A DNA stretch of 64,000 nt from Komagataeibacter xylinus (GCF_031081985.1 NZ_JARWSK010000003.1:372001-436000); one strand, 5' to 3'. Positions 27,801 through 37,242 are shown, numbered from the stretch's first letter. Numbers and translations are program-made. Notes: generated by a model from the sequence alone, not told the origin.

Positions 27801-28798
27801 TTCGCACGGCAGCTTTCAAAACCACGGCGCAGTTGCGGGCGGTTGAGGTTGCGGCCAATGAAGACAAGGCGCGACACATGCGGCTCATCCTTCTTCCATG
27901 GGCCGATAAAGCCGCCATCGGCCATCATGTGCACCGCCTGGAACGCGAAGCGCTGGTCCTCGCCCGCATAGTTCAGGATGCCCTTGGCGCGCAGGATGTC
28001 CGCCCCCTGCTCCTGCAGCACGGCGCCGATCCATGCCTGGAACTTGGCGGCGTCAAGCGGTTCCTCCACCTCAAACGACATGGACGTCACGTCCGCCTCG
28101 TGCGAGTGGCTGGTGTCCTCAAGGAAGTTGGGGGCATGCTCGAGCGCGCGCTGGAGGTCGAAGCCGCCCTGATCGAGCACATCGGACAATGGCACGTCGC
28201 CCCGCTTTGCGCGGTGGAGGCGGCAGACGGAATTGATCGAGCGGATGCGCTTTTCAATCGCCTCGAGGCCCGCTTCATCCACAAGATCGACCTTGTTGAG
28301 GATGATGACATCGGCAAAGGCGATCTGGTTCACCGCCTCGGGGCTTTCTTCCAGCGTCTGGAGCACGTTATAGGCATCGACCACGGTCACCACTGCATCA
28401 AGCCGGGTCTTGCCGCGCACGTCTTCATCGACAAAGAAGGTCTGGGCCACGGGGGCGGGGTCGGCAAGGCCGGTGGTCTCGACGATGATGCCGTCGAACC
28501 TGGCGCGGCGCTTCATGAGGTTGCCGAGGATGCGGATCAGGTCGCCGCGCACGGTGCAGCAGATGCAGCCGTTGTTCATCTCGAACACTTCCTCGTCGGC
28601 ATCGACCACGAGGTCGTTGTCCACGCCAAGCTCGCCAAACTCGTTGACCACAACCGCGTATTTGCGGCCATGCTCGGCGGTGAGGATATGGTTGAGCAGC
28701 GTGGTCTTGCCTGCGCCGAGGAAGCCCGTCAGCACCGTAACCGGCACGAGGGTGTTCGCAGCTTTGGTGTCAGGAGCGGCCTGAACGGTATCGGACAT
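27797..28798 (-). CDS. CobW/COG0523 GTP-binding metallochaperone
   Basis: A G3E-family GTPase of 333 residues. TVLTGFLGAGKTTLLNHIL (about 22-40) is Walker A, NGCICCTVRGDL holds the CxCC metal site, ETTGLADP is the switch region and LNKVDLVD is the NKxD guanine motif. The C-terminal CobW_C domain has FEVEEPLDAAKFQAW. A short SHSHE stretch might bind metal. These proteins deliver zinc or cobalt to client enzymes, often under zinc limitation. The start at 28798 has GGAGG just upstream. I saw no clear Zur operator in the 100 bases before it, and no cobalamin genes nearby. Confidence 0.92.
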   Translation of the reverse strand: MSDTVQAAPDTKAANTLVPVTVLTGFLGAGKTTLLNHILTAEHGRKYAVVVNEFGELGVDNDLVVDADEEVFEMNNGCICCTVRGDLIRILGNLMKRRARFDGIIVETTGLADPAPVAQTFFVDEDVRGKTRLDAVVTVVDAYNVLQTLEESPEAVNQIAFADVIILNKVDLVDEAGLEAIEKRIRSINSVCRLHRAKRGDVPLSDVLDQGGFDLQRALEHAPNFLEDTSHSHEADVTSMSFEVEEPLDAAKFQAWIGAVLQEQGADILRAKGILNYAGEDQRFAFQAVHMMADGGFIGPWKKDEPHVSRLVFIGRNLNRPQLRRGFESCRAK

Positions 28799-28898
28799 GG
28801 AACCTCCAGTGTTTGGGCATGAGCCTTGTGTGCCCAGATATAGGACGGCGCACGGCCCCGTCCCATACCCGCGCGGCATAAAAACGCAAAATGCGGCG

Positions 28899-30002
28899 TC
28901 AGGTGCGGCGGCGCAGGGCTTCGGCCCGCATGTGGGCGCGGCAGGCACGGGCATGCTCCACGCCAAAGCGCAGCGCCTGCGCGCGGCCCCGCGCGGCAAT
29001 ATCCGCCCGCAGGGCCGGATCATCGATCAGGCGGCCAATGGCGCGTGCGAGTTCTGCCGGGGGCTGGGGTGAACACAGCACGCCGCCATCGCCCACCACC
29101 TCCGGCAGGCCGCCGGTGGGGGCGGCCACGAGGGCGGCACCCGCCGCCATGGCCTCCAGCGCCGCAAGGCCAAAGGGTTCGGGCCAGCGGCTGGGCACCA
29201 CCACAATGGCCGCCCGCGCCATGGCGGCCAGCACATCCGCATGCGGGCGGTAACCCTCAAGCCCGATGCCTGCCGCCTGCGCGCGGGGCAGCAGTTCCGC
29301 CATGAAGGGCGTTACCGGCGCATCGGCGCGAAACCGGTCGGCCCCGATCATGTCAAAGCGCCAGCCGGGGTAAGCGGGGGCAAGCCGGGCACAGGCCGCA
29401 ACGAACAGGTCCGCCCCCTTGGTCTCGACCATGCGCCCGGCAAACAGCACCTGTTGCGCGCGATCCGTCATGGGCGGCACGCTGGCGGGAATGGCCACCC
29501 CGTTGGGCGAGACGCCAACCCGCTGCGCATCGGCAGCGGGCACGCCTTCAAGGAAGCGCTGGCGCACCCAGCCGGACACGCAGGCCACGTTCATCCACCG
29601 CAGCAGGTCCGCGCGGCGGGTGGGCGTCTCGGCCCCGCGCATGCCCTGCGGGTCGTTATGCAACACCAGCAGCACATGCTGGCCGGGGCGGCTGCGCGCA
29701 ATATGCAGCGCGGTATCAGGGCGGTTATGCACCTCGACCACTGCAGGGCCGATGTCATGCACGATGCGCAGCACGCCAGCGGCATAACGGTGGCTGCGGC
29801 TGCCCGGCGGCCACAGGCCGGGGCGCACGGGCCGGTATTCATGGTCGGGCAGCAGCGTGGGGCCTGCCACCGGCGCGCCGATGATGACATCATTCGGGCC
29901 GGCAAGGGCTGCGACCTGCAGGCCGATGGCGCCCACCGCCCCCGTGCTGAAACCTTCACGCGCGGGCAGCACCACCGCCACGCGCCACGGCAAGGCGTCC
30001 AC
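28899..30002 (-). CDS. Glycosyltransferase family 4
   Basis: A second GT4-type transferase, 367 residues. The start is a GTG at 30002 (VDALPWRVAVVLPAREGFSTGAVGA), six bases after the GST stop, with no good ribosome site, suggesting translational coupling. The middle contains VSPNGVAIPASV and VLFAGRMVETKGADLFVAA. The donor site is VVPSRWPEPFGLAALEAMAAGAALVA, with the EX7E motif, followed by GGLPEVVGDGG. Acceptor and product are unknown. It is the last gene of the leftward group that starts with the cysteine desulfurases. Confidence 0.88.
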   Translation of the reverse strand: MDALPWRVAVVLPAREGFSTGAVGAIGLQVAALAGPNDVIIGAPVAGPTLLPDHEYRPVRPGLWPPGSRSHRYAAGVLRIVHDIGPAVVEVHNRPDTALHIARSRPGQHVLLVLHNDPQGMRGAETPTRRADLLRWMNVACVSGWVRQRFLEGVPAADAQRVGVSPNGVAIPASVPPMTDRAQQVLFAGRMVETKGADLFVAACARLAPAYPGWRFDMIGADRFRADAPVTPFMAELLPRAQAAGIGLEGYRPHADVLAAMARAAIVVVPSRWPEPFGLAALEAMAAGAALVAAPTGGLPEVVGDGGVLCSPQPPAELARAIGRLIDDPALRADIAARGRAQALRFGVEHARACRAHMRAEALRRRT

Positions 30003-30007
30003 GGAGA

Positions 30008-30679
30008 TCAGCCGATGTCCTCAAAGCGCGCCTGCTGCCACTGCTTTGGTTCCTGGGCGGCAAGCTGGTACCATTCCTCCATGAGCGGATGCGCGCGCAC
30101 GGCGGTCATGTAGGCCCGTGATTCCGGCGAGGGGCTGACCCCATAGGACAGGAAGCGCGAGACGATGGGCGCGAACATGGCATCCGCCATGCCGAATTTT
30201 TCCCCGAACAGGAAATCGCCATCCTTGCCAAAATCAAGCCGCGCCTCGGTCCAGATCGCGTCGATCCGCGCGATGTCGGCATCAATATCCGCCGTGGTGC
30301 CTGCGGCCAGCGGGCGGTTCTCGCGCCCGGTATTCATGGGCATGGCGGCACGCACGGCACGAAAGCCCGCATGCATCTCGGCAGCGATGCTGCGGGCATA
30401 GGCACGCGCGCGGGCATCGGCAGGCCACAGGCCGGGGGCCTGCTCGGCGCAGTATTCACAGATCGCGAGGCTCTCCCACACGGCAGCCCCCTGATGCTCA
30501 AGGTAAGGCACCTTGCCATTGGGCGAGATGGTGCGGATGGCGGGTGTCTCGCCATTATCGGCCAGCGGGATCACCTGCTCGCGCACGTCAAGCCCCGCCA
30601 GACGCACCGCAAGCCAGCCGCGTAGCGACCATGATGAATATCGCCGCGTGCCAATGACCAGAATACTGTCGTTCATCAT
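30008..30679 (-). CDS. Glutathione S-transferase family protein
   Basis: A soluble GST of 223 residues. The thioredoxin-like half (1-80) has RRYSSWSLRGWLAVRLAGL with the likely catalytic Ser region, then SPNGKVPYLEHQG with the cis-Pro and AVWESLAICEYCAEQ with the glutathione-gamma-Glu Glu-Ser pair. The helical half contains LFGEKFGMADAMFAPIVSRF. It probably conjugates or reduces small electrophiles; the substrate is unknown. Its ATG overlaps the mnmA stop by four bases. Confidence 0.92.
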   Translation of the reverse strand: MMNDSILVIGTRRYSSWSLRGWLAVRLAGLDVREQVIPLADNGETPAIRTISPNGKVPYLEHQGAAVWESLAICEYCAEQAPGLWPADARARAYARSIAAEMHAGFRAVRAAMPMNTGRENRPLAAGTTADIDADIARIDAIWTEARLDFGKDGDFLFGEKFGMADAMFAPIVSRFLSYGVSPSPESRAYMTAVRAHPLMEEWYQLAAQEPKQWQQARFEDIG

Positions 30680-31773
30680 GCCGCCTTTCCTTCGCCTTCG
30701 GCCTCGACGCGGCGAATGAACCCGCCGCCGAGCACCCGGCTGCCATCATACATCACGCAGGCCTGCCCCGGCGCGGGCACGGCCCCCTCATCGAGCAGCA
30801 CGCGGGCCGCACCATCGGGCAGCGCCCATACGGTGGCGGCACGCGCGGCCTCGCGCGCGCGGATCTGCACCGCGCAGCGCAGACCATCAGGCCCCGGCTG
30901 CGGTACCAGCCAGTTCATGTTGCGCAGCACCAGCGTGCGAGCCACGGCCTGGGCGCGCGGGCCGATCACCACGCGGCGGCTGGCAGGCTCGATGCCCACA
31001 ACCATCTGCCGCTCGCCCGCCAGCATGGCCGCATTGCCCAGCCGCTTGCTCTGGCCCACGGTGTAGCGGCTCACGCCTTCATGCTGGCCGACAACATGGC
31101 CGGAGCGGTCCACGATCTCGCCCGCGCCGGTTATGTCGGGGCGCAGCTTTTCCACCAGGGCGGCATAGGAGCCATCGGTCACGAAGCACAGGTCCTGGCT
31201 GTCGGGCTTGGCGGCCACGGCAAGGCCAAAGCGCTCGGCCTCGGCACGGACGGCGGCCTTGTCGGGCATGTCGCCCAGCGGAAAGCGCAGGAACTCAAGC
31301 TGGTCGCGCGTGGTGGCGAACAGGAACCAGGACTGGTCGCGCCCTTCATCAACGGGGCGGTGCATCTCGACGCCGTCAGGGCCTTCCACCCGGCGCACGT
31401 AATGGCCGGTGGCCATGGCATCGACCCCAAGGTCACGCGCCATGCCCAGAAGATCGGTGAATTTCACGCCCTGATTGCACGCAACGCACGGCACCGGGGT
31501 CTCGCCCGCGGCATAGGCATTGGCGAAGGTGTCGATCACGCTGTCATGGAAGCGGCGCTCGGCGTCGATCACGTAATGGGGGATGCCGAGCCTGTCGGCC
31601 ACGCGGCGGGCGTCGTGGATGTCGCGCCCGGCGCAGCAGGCGCCCTTTTTCTTGCTCTCGCGGGAATCGTAGAGCTGGAGGGTCGCGCCAATGACCTCGT
31701 GCCCCTCGGCCACGAGGCGTGCTGCAACGACGGAACTGTCCACCCCGCCAGACATGGCCACAAGAATACGCAT
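30676..31773 (-). CDS. mnmA: tRNA 2-thiouridine(34) synthase MnmA
   Basis: It puts sulfur on U34 of tRNA-Lys, -Glu and -Gln, using ATP to adenylate the base and a persulfide cysteine as sulfur carrier. The 365-residue protein begins MRILVAMSGGVDSSV, the PP-loop pyrophosphatase motif. Catalytic Cys99 lies in PCVACNQ and the second Cys in SQDLCFV. The longer in-frame ATG at 31848 adds 25 unrelated residues, so 31773 is used. Its place just after two cysteine desulfurases and a ferredoxin gives a plausible sulfur supply line. Confidence 0.96.
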   Translation of the reverse strand: MRILVAMSGGVDSSVVAARLVAEGHEVIGATLQLYDSRESKKKGACCAGRDIHDARRVADRLGIPHYVIDAERRFHDSVIDTFANAYAAGETPVPCVACNQGVKFTDLLGMARDLGVDAMATGHYVRRVEGPDGVEMHRPVDEGRDQSWFLFATTRDQLEFLRFPLGDMPDKAAVRAEAERFGLAVAAKPDSQDLCFVTDGSYAALVEKLRPDITGAGEIVDRSGHVVGQHEGVSRYTVGQSKRLGNAAMLAGERQMVVGIEPASRRVVIGPRAQAVARTLVLRNMNWLVPQPGPDGLRCAVQIRAREAARAATVWALPDGAARVLLDEGAVPAPGQACVMYDGSRVLGGGFIRRVEAEGEGKAA

Positions 31774-31804
31774 GGGCTCGGTTCCACTTCCCTTGAAACA
31801 GGCA

Positions 31805-31834
31805 ATGCCCGGAGAACTATCAGCCTCCGGGCAT
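31805..31834 (-). terminator. Hairpin between ferredoxin and mnmA
   Basis: A perfect 10-base stem (ATGCCCGGAG with its complement) around a 10-base loop, followed on the minus strand by TGCCTGTTT. It could be a partial terminator or a processing point between the two genes. Confidence 0.4.
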
Positions 31835-31899
31835 CGCGCGTCAAACATCGTTTTGCCCGCCCACGCCCAAAAACACGCAGGGCGGAATGGGCCGTCCGG

Positions 31900-32214
31900 T
31901 CAGGACGTGCTGGGCAGGCGCACCACGAGGCCATCGAGTGCTTCGGTCATCACGATCTGGCAGCCCAGGCGCGAGGTCTTTTCCAGCCCGAAGGCGAGGT
32001 CGAGCATGTCTTCCTCGTCCTCGGTCGGCGGCGTCAGCTTGGGCGCCCATTCGGGGTCGACCACCACGTGGCAGGTGGCGCAGGCCAGCGAGCCTTCGCA
32101 TGCGCCTTCAAGGTCAACACCGTTCTTGTGCGCGATTTCCAGAACCGACAGGCCCAGCGGGGCCGCGACTTCGCGACGGGTGCCATCACGCTCGATGAAT
32201 ACTATATGCGCCAT
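31900..32214 (-). CDS. 2Fe-2S ferredoxin, adrenodoxin type
   Basis: A small electron carrier of 104 residues. The cluster ligands are clear: [10 protein letters not shown] gives Cys-x5-Cys-x2-Cys, and the fourth Cys is in [16 protein letters not shown] is the acidic docking helix typical of the Fdx used in iron-sulfur cluster assembly. The ATG at 32214 is chosen because GGA lies at a good distance; an ATG nine bases upstream has worse spacing. Its position after two cysteine desulfurases fits a role in donating electrons for sulfur reduction during cluster assembly. Confidence 0.93.
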   Translation of the reverse strand: MAHIVFIERDGTRREVAAPLGLSVLEIAHKNGVDLEGACEGSLACATCHVVVDPEWAPKLTPPTEDEEDMLDLAFGLEKTSRLGCQIVMTEALDGLVVRLPSTS

Positions 32215-32244
32215 CTTTTCCATCCTGCCTGTGCGTTGCGCCCG

Positions 32245-33426
32245 TTACGGTCGCGCAGCGCTGCCTTGCGCGCGGCAATGTGCCACTGCGCGGCACAGGA
32301 TCGCCGCCGCGCGATCCACTTCGGCGGGTGAGGTATAGCGTCCGACCGCCAGACGCAAGCCTTCCGCCGCCTCCGCCGCCTCAAGCCCCATTGCGCTGAG
32401 CACATAGGACGGCACCACCTCGGCCGAGGAACACGCCGACCCGGTGGAAAGGCACAGCTCGGGTGCCGCCGCCAGCAGGTCGAGCGCCCGCACCCCCTCG
32501 AAGCCTATGTTCAGGTTGGCCGCAAGCCTTGCCTGCATGCCGCCATGCACCCGCAGGCCGGGACAGCCTGCTGCAAGGGCGGCCAGCATGCGGTCACGCA
32601 GTGACGCGATGCGGGCGCGCTCGGCCGCCCCTTCAAGGCGGGCAATGCGGCACGCCGCGCCGAACCCGATGATCAGCGGCGCTGGCAACGTGCCCGAGCG
32701 CAGGCCGCGCTCCTGCCCGCCCCCCGAGAACAGCGGGGCAAGCCGAACGCGCGGCCTACGCCGCACGAACAGCGCGCCCACCCCCTTCGGCCCATACAGC
32801 TTGTGCGCCGAGACGGAGGCCAGATCGAGATCCCACGCCCTGACATCAACATCCACCTTGCCCGCGGCCTGCGCCAGGTCACTGTGCAGCAGGCTGCCGG
32901 CCCGGCGCACGATGGGGGCTAGGGCTGCAAGGTCGTGCAGCACGCCGGTCTCGTTATTGGCGGCCATGATGGAGGTGAGCAGGGTGGGTACCTCAAGGGC
33001 CTTGGCCAGCACGTCCGGGTCGAGCGTGCCATCGGGCCGCACGGGCAGGATCACCGGCTCGCAGCCTTCGGCCGCGAGGTCGCGCACCGATTCCAGCACG
33101 CATTTGTGCTCGGTCGCCACCGTGATGACCCGCCTGCGCGGATCACCGCGCGCGATCAGGTGGCGCACGGCCCCCTTGATGGCGAGGTTATTGGCTTCTG
33201 TCGCGCCCGAGGTGAACACGATCTCACGCGCATCAGCGCCGAGCAGGGCCGCGACCTCGCCGCGTGCCTGCTCCACCGCATCATGCGCCGCCCGGCCCGC
33301 CGCGTGGTCGAGGCTGTGGGGATTGGCGAAGCTGTGGGCAAACCACGGCATCATTTCGTCCACCACGCGCGGATCGCACGGCGTGGTGGCCTGATAGTCG
33401 AGATAGATCAGGGCAGGGTCGGTCAT
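32245..33426 (-). CDS. Cysteine desulfurase (second of a tandem pair)
   Basis: A PLP enzyme that takes sulfur from cysteine and carries it as a persulfide, 393 residues. YLDYQATTPCDPRV opens the protein. TEHKCVLES holds the PLP-stacking His. The PLP Lys is in SVSAHKLYGPKG, and STGSACSSAEV carries the catalytic Cys, as in IscS/NifS class I enzymes. The start at 33426 is used because the frame continues far upstream inside the previous gene without family sequence. A 25-codon ORF bridges the two desulfurase genes by 4-base overlaps on each side. No iscU or iscA is near. Confidence 0.93.
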   Translation of the reverse strand: MTDPALIYLDYQATTPCDPRVVDEMMPWFAHSFANPHSLDHAAGRAAHDAVEQARGEVAALLGADAREIVFTSGATEANNLAIKGAVRHLIARGDPRRRVITVATEHKCVLESVRDLAAEGCEPVILPVRPDGTLDPDVLAKALEVPTLLTSIMAANNETGVLHDLAALAPIVRRAGSLLHSDLAQAAGKVDVDVRAWDLDLASVSAHKLYGPKGVGALFVRRRPRVRLAPLFSGGGQERGLRSGTLPAPLIIGFGAACRIARLEGAAERARIASLRDRMLAALAAGCPGLRVHGGMQARLAANLNIGFEGVRALDLLAAAPELCLSTGSACSSAEVVPSYVLSAMGLEAAEAAEGLRLAVGRYTSPAEVDRAAAILCRAVAHCRAQGSAARP

Positions 33427-33500
33427 GGCCGCCGCCCGTGCCGGTGGGGCCGCATTTCCGCCCCGCCATGCGCCCGACAGTTCATGGCAGATCCGCTCAT
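33423..33500 (-). CDS. Possible 25-codon bridging ORF between cysteine desulfurases
   Basis: This mini-ORF starts with an ATG that overlaps the stop of the upstream desulfurase (ATGA) and stops in a TGA overlapping the ATG of the downstream desulfurase (ATGA). It codes MSGSAMNCRAHGGAEMRPHR and five more residues, without likeness to any family I know. It may only carry ribosomes across the gap for coupled translation, or it may be chance. Confidence 0.25.
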   Translation of the reverse strand: MSGSAMNCRAHGGAEMRPHRHGRRP

Positions 33501-34630
33501 GCAACCGCTCCGGCCTGTGCGGGCAGGCGAGCCGCCATGGCCGCGTAGGCATTGATGAAGCCCTGCACGTCCGCCTCATCCACCGACCATGGCAGCGAGA
33601 CGCGGATGGCGCAGCCTGCCCCCTCGCCCAGCCCCATGGCCTCGAGCACATGCGAGCGCGCAACCTTGCCCGATGAGCAGGCCGCGCCGGCGGAGACGCC
33701 ATAGCCCGCCATGTCGAGCGCAATGAGCTGGGTCTGCGCCCGCCGTCCGGGCAGCACAAGGCTAGTGGTATTGGCCAGGCGCATGACCCCTGCCCCGCAC
33801 ACACTGGCCCCTGCCGCCACGGCTGCCGCCTCGATGCGGTCGCGCCATGCGCCAAGCCGGTCGGCCTGCACCACCATGCCTGCAACCGCAACCCTTGCCG
33901 CCGCCGCCATGCCTGCAATGGCGGGCAGCGCTGGCGTGCCGCCGCGCCGCCCCTGCTCCTGCCCGCCACCGGCCAGAAGCGGCGGCAGGGCATGGAACCG
34001 CCCGCCCGCCAGCAAAAGCGCGCCCGCGCCTTTTGGGCCGCCAAATTTATGCCCCGATATGGCCACGCTATCCGCCCCGAGTCCCTCCAGCGTAAAGGCG
34101 ATGCGCCCTGCCGCCTGCACCGCATCCACATGCAAAAGCGCGCCATGGGCGTGGCACAGATCAGCGATTTCACGCACGGGATTGATCACCCCGGTCTCGT
34201 TATTGGCCAGCATGGCGCAGACAAGCGCGGGGGGCTCCCCGTTCGCCAGCATGCGCTCGAGGGCGGCAAGGTCCAGCACACCATCGGCCCGCACGGCAAT
34301 GGTGGCCGCCTGCGTTGCCGCGCGCACGGCATCATGCTCGCTTGCGCCCACGAGCACGCGCCTGCCACCCGCCTGCCCGGCAATGGCCAGCACGTTGGCC
34401 TCCGTACCGCCGGAAGTGAACACGCAGTTCTCCGCTGCCGCCCCGAACAGGGCCGCGATGTCCTCTCGCGCGGTCTCGAGCACGGCACGGGCCGCACGGC
34501 CCGCACGGTGCACGGAGGCCGGGTTGCCCGCCACCAATGCCGCCTGCGTCATGGCCTCAAGCGCCTGAGGCCGGATGGGCTCGGCGGCATTGGCGTCAAG
34601 ATATGTAAAACGCTCGCTCAGGGTGCTCAT
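33497..34630 (-). CDS. Cysteine desulfurase (first of a tandem pair)
   Basis: A class I cysteine desulfurase of 377 residues, clearly a diverged paralogue of its downstream neighbour. It starts YLDANAAEPIRPQALEAM, with GNPASVHRAGRAAR following. The PLP Lys is in AISGHKFGGPKG and the catalytic Cys is in AGAACSSGKV. LANNETGVINPV is the conserved aldimine-region signature. The start at 34630 drops 15 unrelated residues of a longer frame. It heads the sulfur-handling group (two desulfurases, ferredoxin, mnmA). The NifS-like C-terminal segment is shorter than in IscS, so the two copies may serve different acceptors. Confidence 0.92.
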   Translation of the reverse strand: MSTLSERFTYLDANAAEPIRPQALEAMTQAALVAGNPASVHRAGRAARAVLETAREDIAALFGAAAENCVFTSGGTEANVLAIAGQAGGRRVLVGASEHDAVRAATQAATIAVRADGVLDLAALERMLANGEPPALVCAMLANNETGVINPVREIADLCHAHGALLHVDAVQAAGRIAFTLEGLGADSVAISGHKFGGPKGAGALLLAGGRFHALPPLLAGGGQEQGRRGGTPALPAIAGMAAAARVAVAGMVVQADRLGAWRDRIEAAAVAAGASVCGAGVMRLANTTSLVLPGRRAQTQLIALDMAGYGVSAGAACSSGKVARSHVLEAMGLGEGAGCAIRVSLPWSVDEADVQGFINAYAAMAARLPAQAGAVA

Positions 34631-35213
34631 GCTGTCCAGCCATATGGGTTGTGCCAAGTCCTTTTGCGACGGCAATTACGATTTATGTGGCATTTTGGGA
34701 ATCCCCGCCGCTATAAGGCAGCGCAACATAATATTTATTGCAACGTGTTATGGGTGCGGGGCACCCCTTTATCCCATACCGCTGCCTCAATGTCGCCCGC
34801 CCAACATCGGGGCCATGGCAAGGAGAGCGAACCGACACGAGACCCCCGCGCAGGCCCCGAGGCGTATTGCCCACGGCATGAACCGTGGCCATATCCCGCC
34901 ATATCTGCCCCCCGCGCAGGGCACGCCTGCCGAAGATGCACTGTTACCCGGTAGGCATAATGCCCATTATTCAGGTGGGTTGGTATATTTGCGGTCTGGC
35001 GTGCCGGGCCGGGTCACTTCTGCCTTTCGTGCTGTAACCACCCGGATGAATACAGGCCGCCTGCCTGCATCTGGCGCGCGTAACAGCCCGAAGACAGCAC
35101 TTTTTTCTCTGCCTGCCGACCTGACGGGGCATCGCCGGTCGGGCAGGCTGTAACAGCAACCGTTCCCGTTGCAATGCCTGGAATGCACGGGAAGATGCAA
35201 ATGCGGGACACCT
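34631..35213. other. Divergent intergenic region upstream of the cysteine desulfurases
   Basis: A 583-base gap, lower in GC than the genes around it, with the promoters of two divergent units. An AT-rich patch near 34725-34755 could hold a promoter. A near-perfect hairpin (CCTGCCGACC with GGTCGGGCAGG, one bulge) lies at about 35113-35150, just before the hydrolase gene, and could fold in its 5' RNA. No RNA gene or convincing small ORF is recognised. Confidence 0.35.
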
Positions 35214-35879
35214 ATGCCTGAGGTCATGTTTGCCGGCCCTGATGGCCGCCTGGAAGGTCGATACCACCACTCAAGCGCGCCCAACGCGCCGCTTGCCCTG
35301 GTGCTCCATCCTCACCCGCTGCATGGCGGTACCATGAACAACCGCATCACCTACGCCATGTACCGCGCGTTCGAGAAAATGGGCTTCTCGGTCATGCGCT
35401 ACAATTCGCGCGGGGTCGGGCGCTCGCAGGGGCGCTATGATGGTGGCATTGGCGAGATTTCGGATGCCGCCGCCGCCCTTGACTGGATGCAGATGGTCAA
35501 CCCCAACGCCAGCGGACTGTGGATCGCGGGGTATTCCTTCGGGGCCTTCGTGGGCATGCAGCTGCTCATGCGCCGTCCCGAGATTACCGGCTGGATCAGC
35601 GTCGCCCCGCCTGCCAACTACTATGATTTCGGCTTCCTCGCCCCGTGTCCATGCGGCGGGCTGATGATTGCGGGCGAGAACGATGAACTCGTGCCCGAGC
35701 CCGCCGTGCGCAAGCTGGTGGACAAGCTGAACACCCAGAAGGGCGTGAGCGTTGATTACCGCATCTTCAAGGGGGCCGACCATGTGTTTGCCAACCAGGC
35801 CGAGCAGGTGGCCGAAGCGCTTGAAGACCATGTGAGCACGGTCATGAACCGCAAGATGCTCGCCCTCGCGGCGGACTGA
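35214..35879 (+). CDS. Alpha/beta hydrolase (COG2945 type)
   Basis: A cytoplasmic alpha/beta hydrolase-fold protein of 221 residues. [15 protein letters not shown] (oxyanion region) and [12 protein letters not shown] are typical of COG2945 proteins. The nucleophile elbow reads [11 protein letters not shown] with Ser in GYSFG. The Asp is expected in AGENDELVP and the His in GADHVF. PCPCGG is an unusual Cys-rich insertion before the Asp strand. The start [19 protein letters not shown] at 35214 drops 15 unlikely residues of a longer frame. The substrate is unknown. Confidence 0.88.
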   Translation: MPEVMFAGPDGRLEGRYHHSSAPNAPLALVLHPHPLHGGTMNNRITYAMYRAFEKMGFSVMRYNSRGVGRSQGRYDGGIGEISDAAAALDWMQMVNPNASGLWIAGYSFGAFVGMQLLMRRPEITGWISVAPPANYYDFGFLAPCPCGGLMIAGENDELVPEPAVRKLVDKLNTQKGVSVDYRIFKGADHVFANQAEQVAEALEDHVSTVMNRKMLALAAD

Positions 35880-35991
35880 TTGCGCCATCTGCCGGTTCCG
35901 GGCGGTTTCATCAACGCCTGCGAACATGCTAGAGGCTTGTCCGCGCCGGGGTTGCCCGGCCAGCGACGGACCTTACAGCGCGGAACAGATC

Positions 35992-37239
35992 ATGCCCAAG
36001 AGTGAATTCCTCCGGGAAGCCGAAGCACGCGGCTTCATATTCCAGTGCACCGACATGGAGGCCCTCGACGCCGCCATGCAGGCCGGACCGGTGGGGGGCT
36101 ATATCGGGTTTGATCCCACGGCGGACAGTCTGCACGTGGGCAGCCTGATCCAGATCATGATGCTGCGCCTGATGCACCGACACGGCCACCGCCCGGTGGC
36201 CCTGGTGGGCGGTGGCACCGCGAAAATCGGCGACCCCTCCTTCCGCGAGGAAGCCCGCCAGCTCATGACGGCGGAAACCATCGCCACGAACCTGCGCGGG
36301 GTGGAAGCGTGCCTGCGGCAGTTCCTGCCGCTGGGCACCGGCCCCGCCGAACCACTCCTGACCAATAATGCCGACTGGCTGGACAAGCTCTCCTACATCG
36401 ACCTTCTGCGCGATGTGGGCATTCATTTTTCCATCAACCGCATGCTCTCGTTCGACTCGGTGCGCTCGCGGCTGGAGCGTGAGCAGGGGCTGACCTTCCT
36501 GGAGTTCAATTACTCCATTCTCCAGTCCTATGACTTCCGCGAACTCAACCTCCGTCATGGCGTGACGCTCCAGATGGGGGGATCGGACCAGTGGGGCAAC
36601 ATCGTGTCGGGCATCGACCTGGTGCGCCGCATGAACGGGGCGCAGGTTTTCGGCCTGACAACGCCGCTGCTCACCACGAGTTCCGGCGCCAAGATGGGCA
36701 AGACGGCGCAGGGCGCGGTGTGGCTCTCGGCAAAGCGGCTGCCGGTGTTCGATTACTGGCAGTTCTGGCGCAATGTGGAGGATGCGGATGTGGGCCGCTT
36801 CCTCAAGCTGTTTACCGAACTGCCCATTGAGGAATGCGACCGCCTGGCAGCCCTTGAGGGGGCCGGGATCAATGAAGCGAAAAAGGTGCTGGCCACCGAG
36901 GCCACGGCGCTGTGCCACGGCCGCGCCGCCGCGGAGGAAGCTGCCGAGGCCGCCCGCCGCACCTTTGAGGAAGGCGCCGTGACGGCTGCCGCCCTGCCCA
37001 CCACCACCGTGCCCGCCGCATTGCTGGCCGAAGGCGTACCGGCCTTCCGCCTGTTTGTTGAAGCCGGTTTTGCCGCCAGCAATGGCGAAGCCCGCCGCCT
37101 GATCCGTGGCGGGGGGGCGCGCGTGAATGACGTTGTGGTGAAGGACGAGGCGCAGGTCATGACCGATGCCGACCTGATTGATGGCGCGATCAAGCTCTCA
37201 TCGGGGCGCAAGCGCCATATTCTGGTGCAGCCGGCCTGA
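35992..37239 (+). CDS. tyrS: Tyrosyl-tRNA synthetase
   Basis: It charges tRNA-Tyr with tyrosine. The 415 residues start [20 protein letters not shown]. The class I HIGH motif appears as DSLHVGS (about 45) and KMSKS appears as KMGKT (about 234), the TyrRS-type variant. [12 protein letters not shown] is the tyrosine-binding signature. The C-terminal S4 RNA-binding domain is seen as [33 protein letters not shown] eight bases upstream supports the start. DUF4186 follows three bases after the stop. Confidence 0.96.
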   Translation: MPKSEFLREAEARGFIFQCTDMEALDAAMQAGPVGGYIGFDPTADSLHVGSLIQIMMLRLMHRHGHRPVALVGGGTAKIGDPSFREEARQLMTAETIATNLRGVEACLRQFLPLGTGPAEPLLTNNADWLDKLSYIDLLRDVGIHFSINRMLSFDSVRSRLEREQGLTFLEFNYSILQSYDFRELNLRHGVTLQMGGSDQWGNIVSGIDLVRRMNGAQVFGLTTPLLTTSSGAKMGKTAQGAVWLSAKRLPVFDYWQFWRNVEDADVGRFLKLFTELPIEECDRLAALEGAGINEAKKVLATEATALCHGRAAAEEAAEAARRTFEEGAVTAAALPTTTVPAALLAEGVPAFRLFVEAGFAASNGEARRLIRGGGARVNDVVVKDEAQVMTDADLIDGAIKLSSGRKRHILVQPA

Positions 37240-37242
37240 GCC

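Noticed and set aside
28799-28898. A Zur box or cobalamin riboswitch before the COG0523 GTPase
   Set aside because: Neither a Zur-type palindrome nor the conserved cobalamin riboswitch boxes could be found in the 100-base gap.
33427-34173. N-terminal extension of the second cysteine desulfurase to 642 codons
   Set aside because: The extra residues lie antiphase inside the first desulfurase gene and have no family sequence.
35113-35150. The hairpin before the COG2945 hydrolase as a terminator
   Set aside because: The T run lies before the stem and not after it on the plus strand, and there is no upstream plus-strand gene to terminate.
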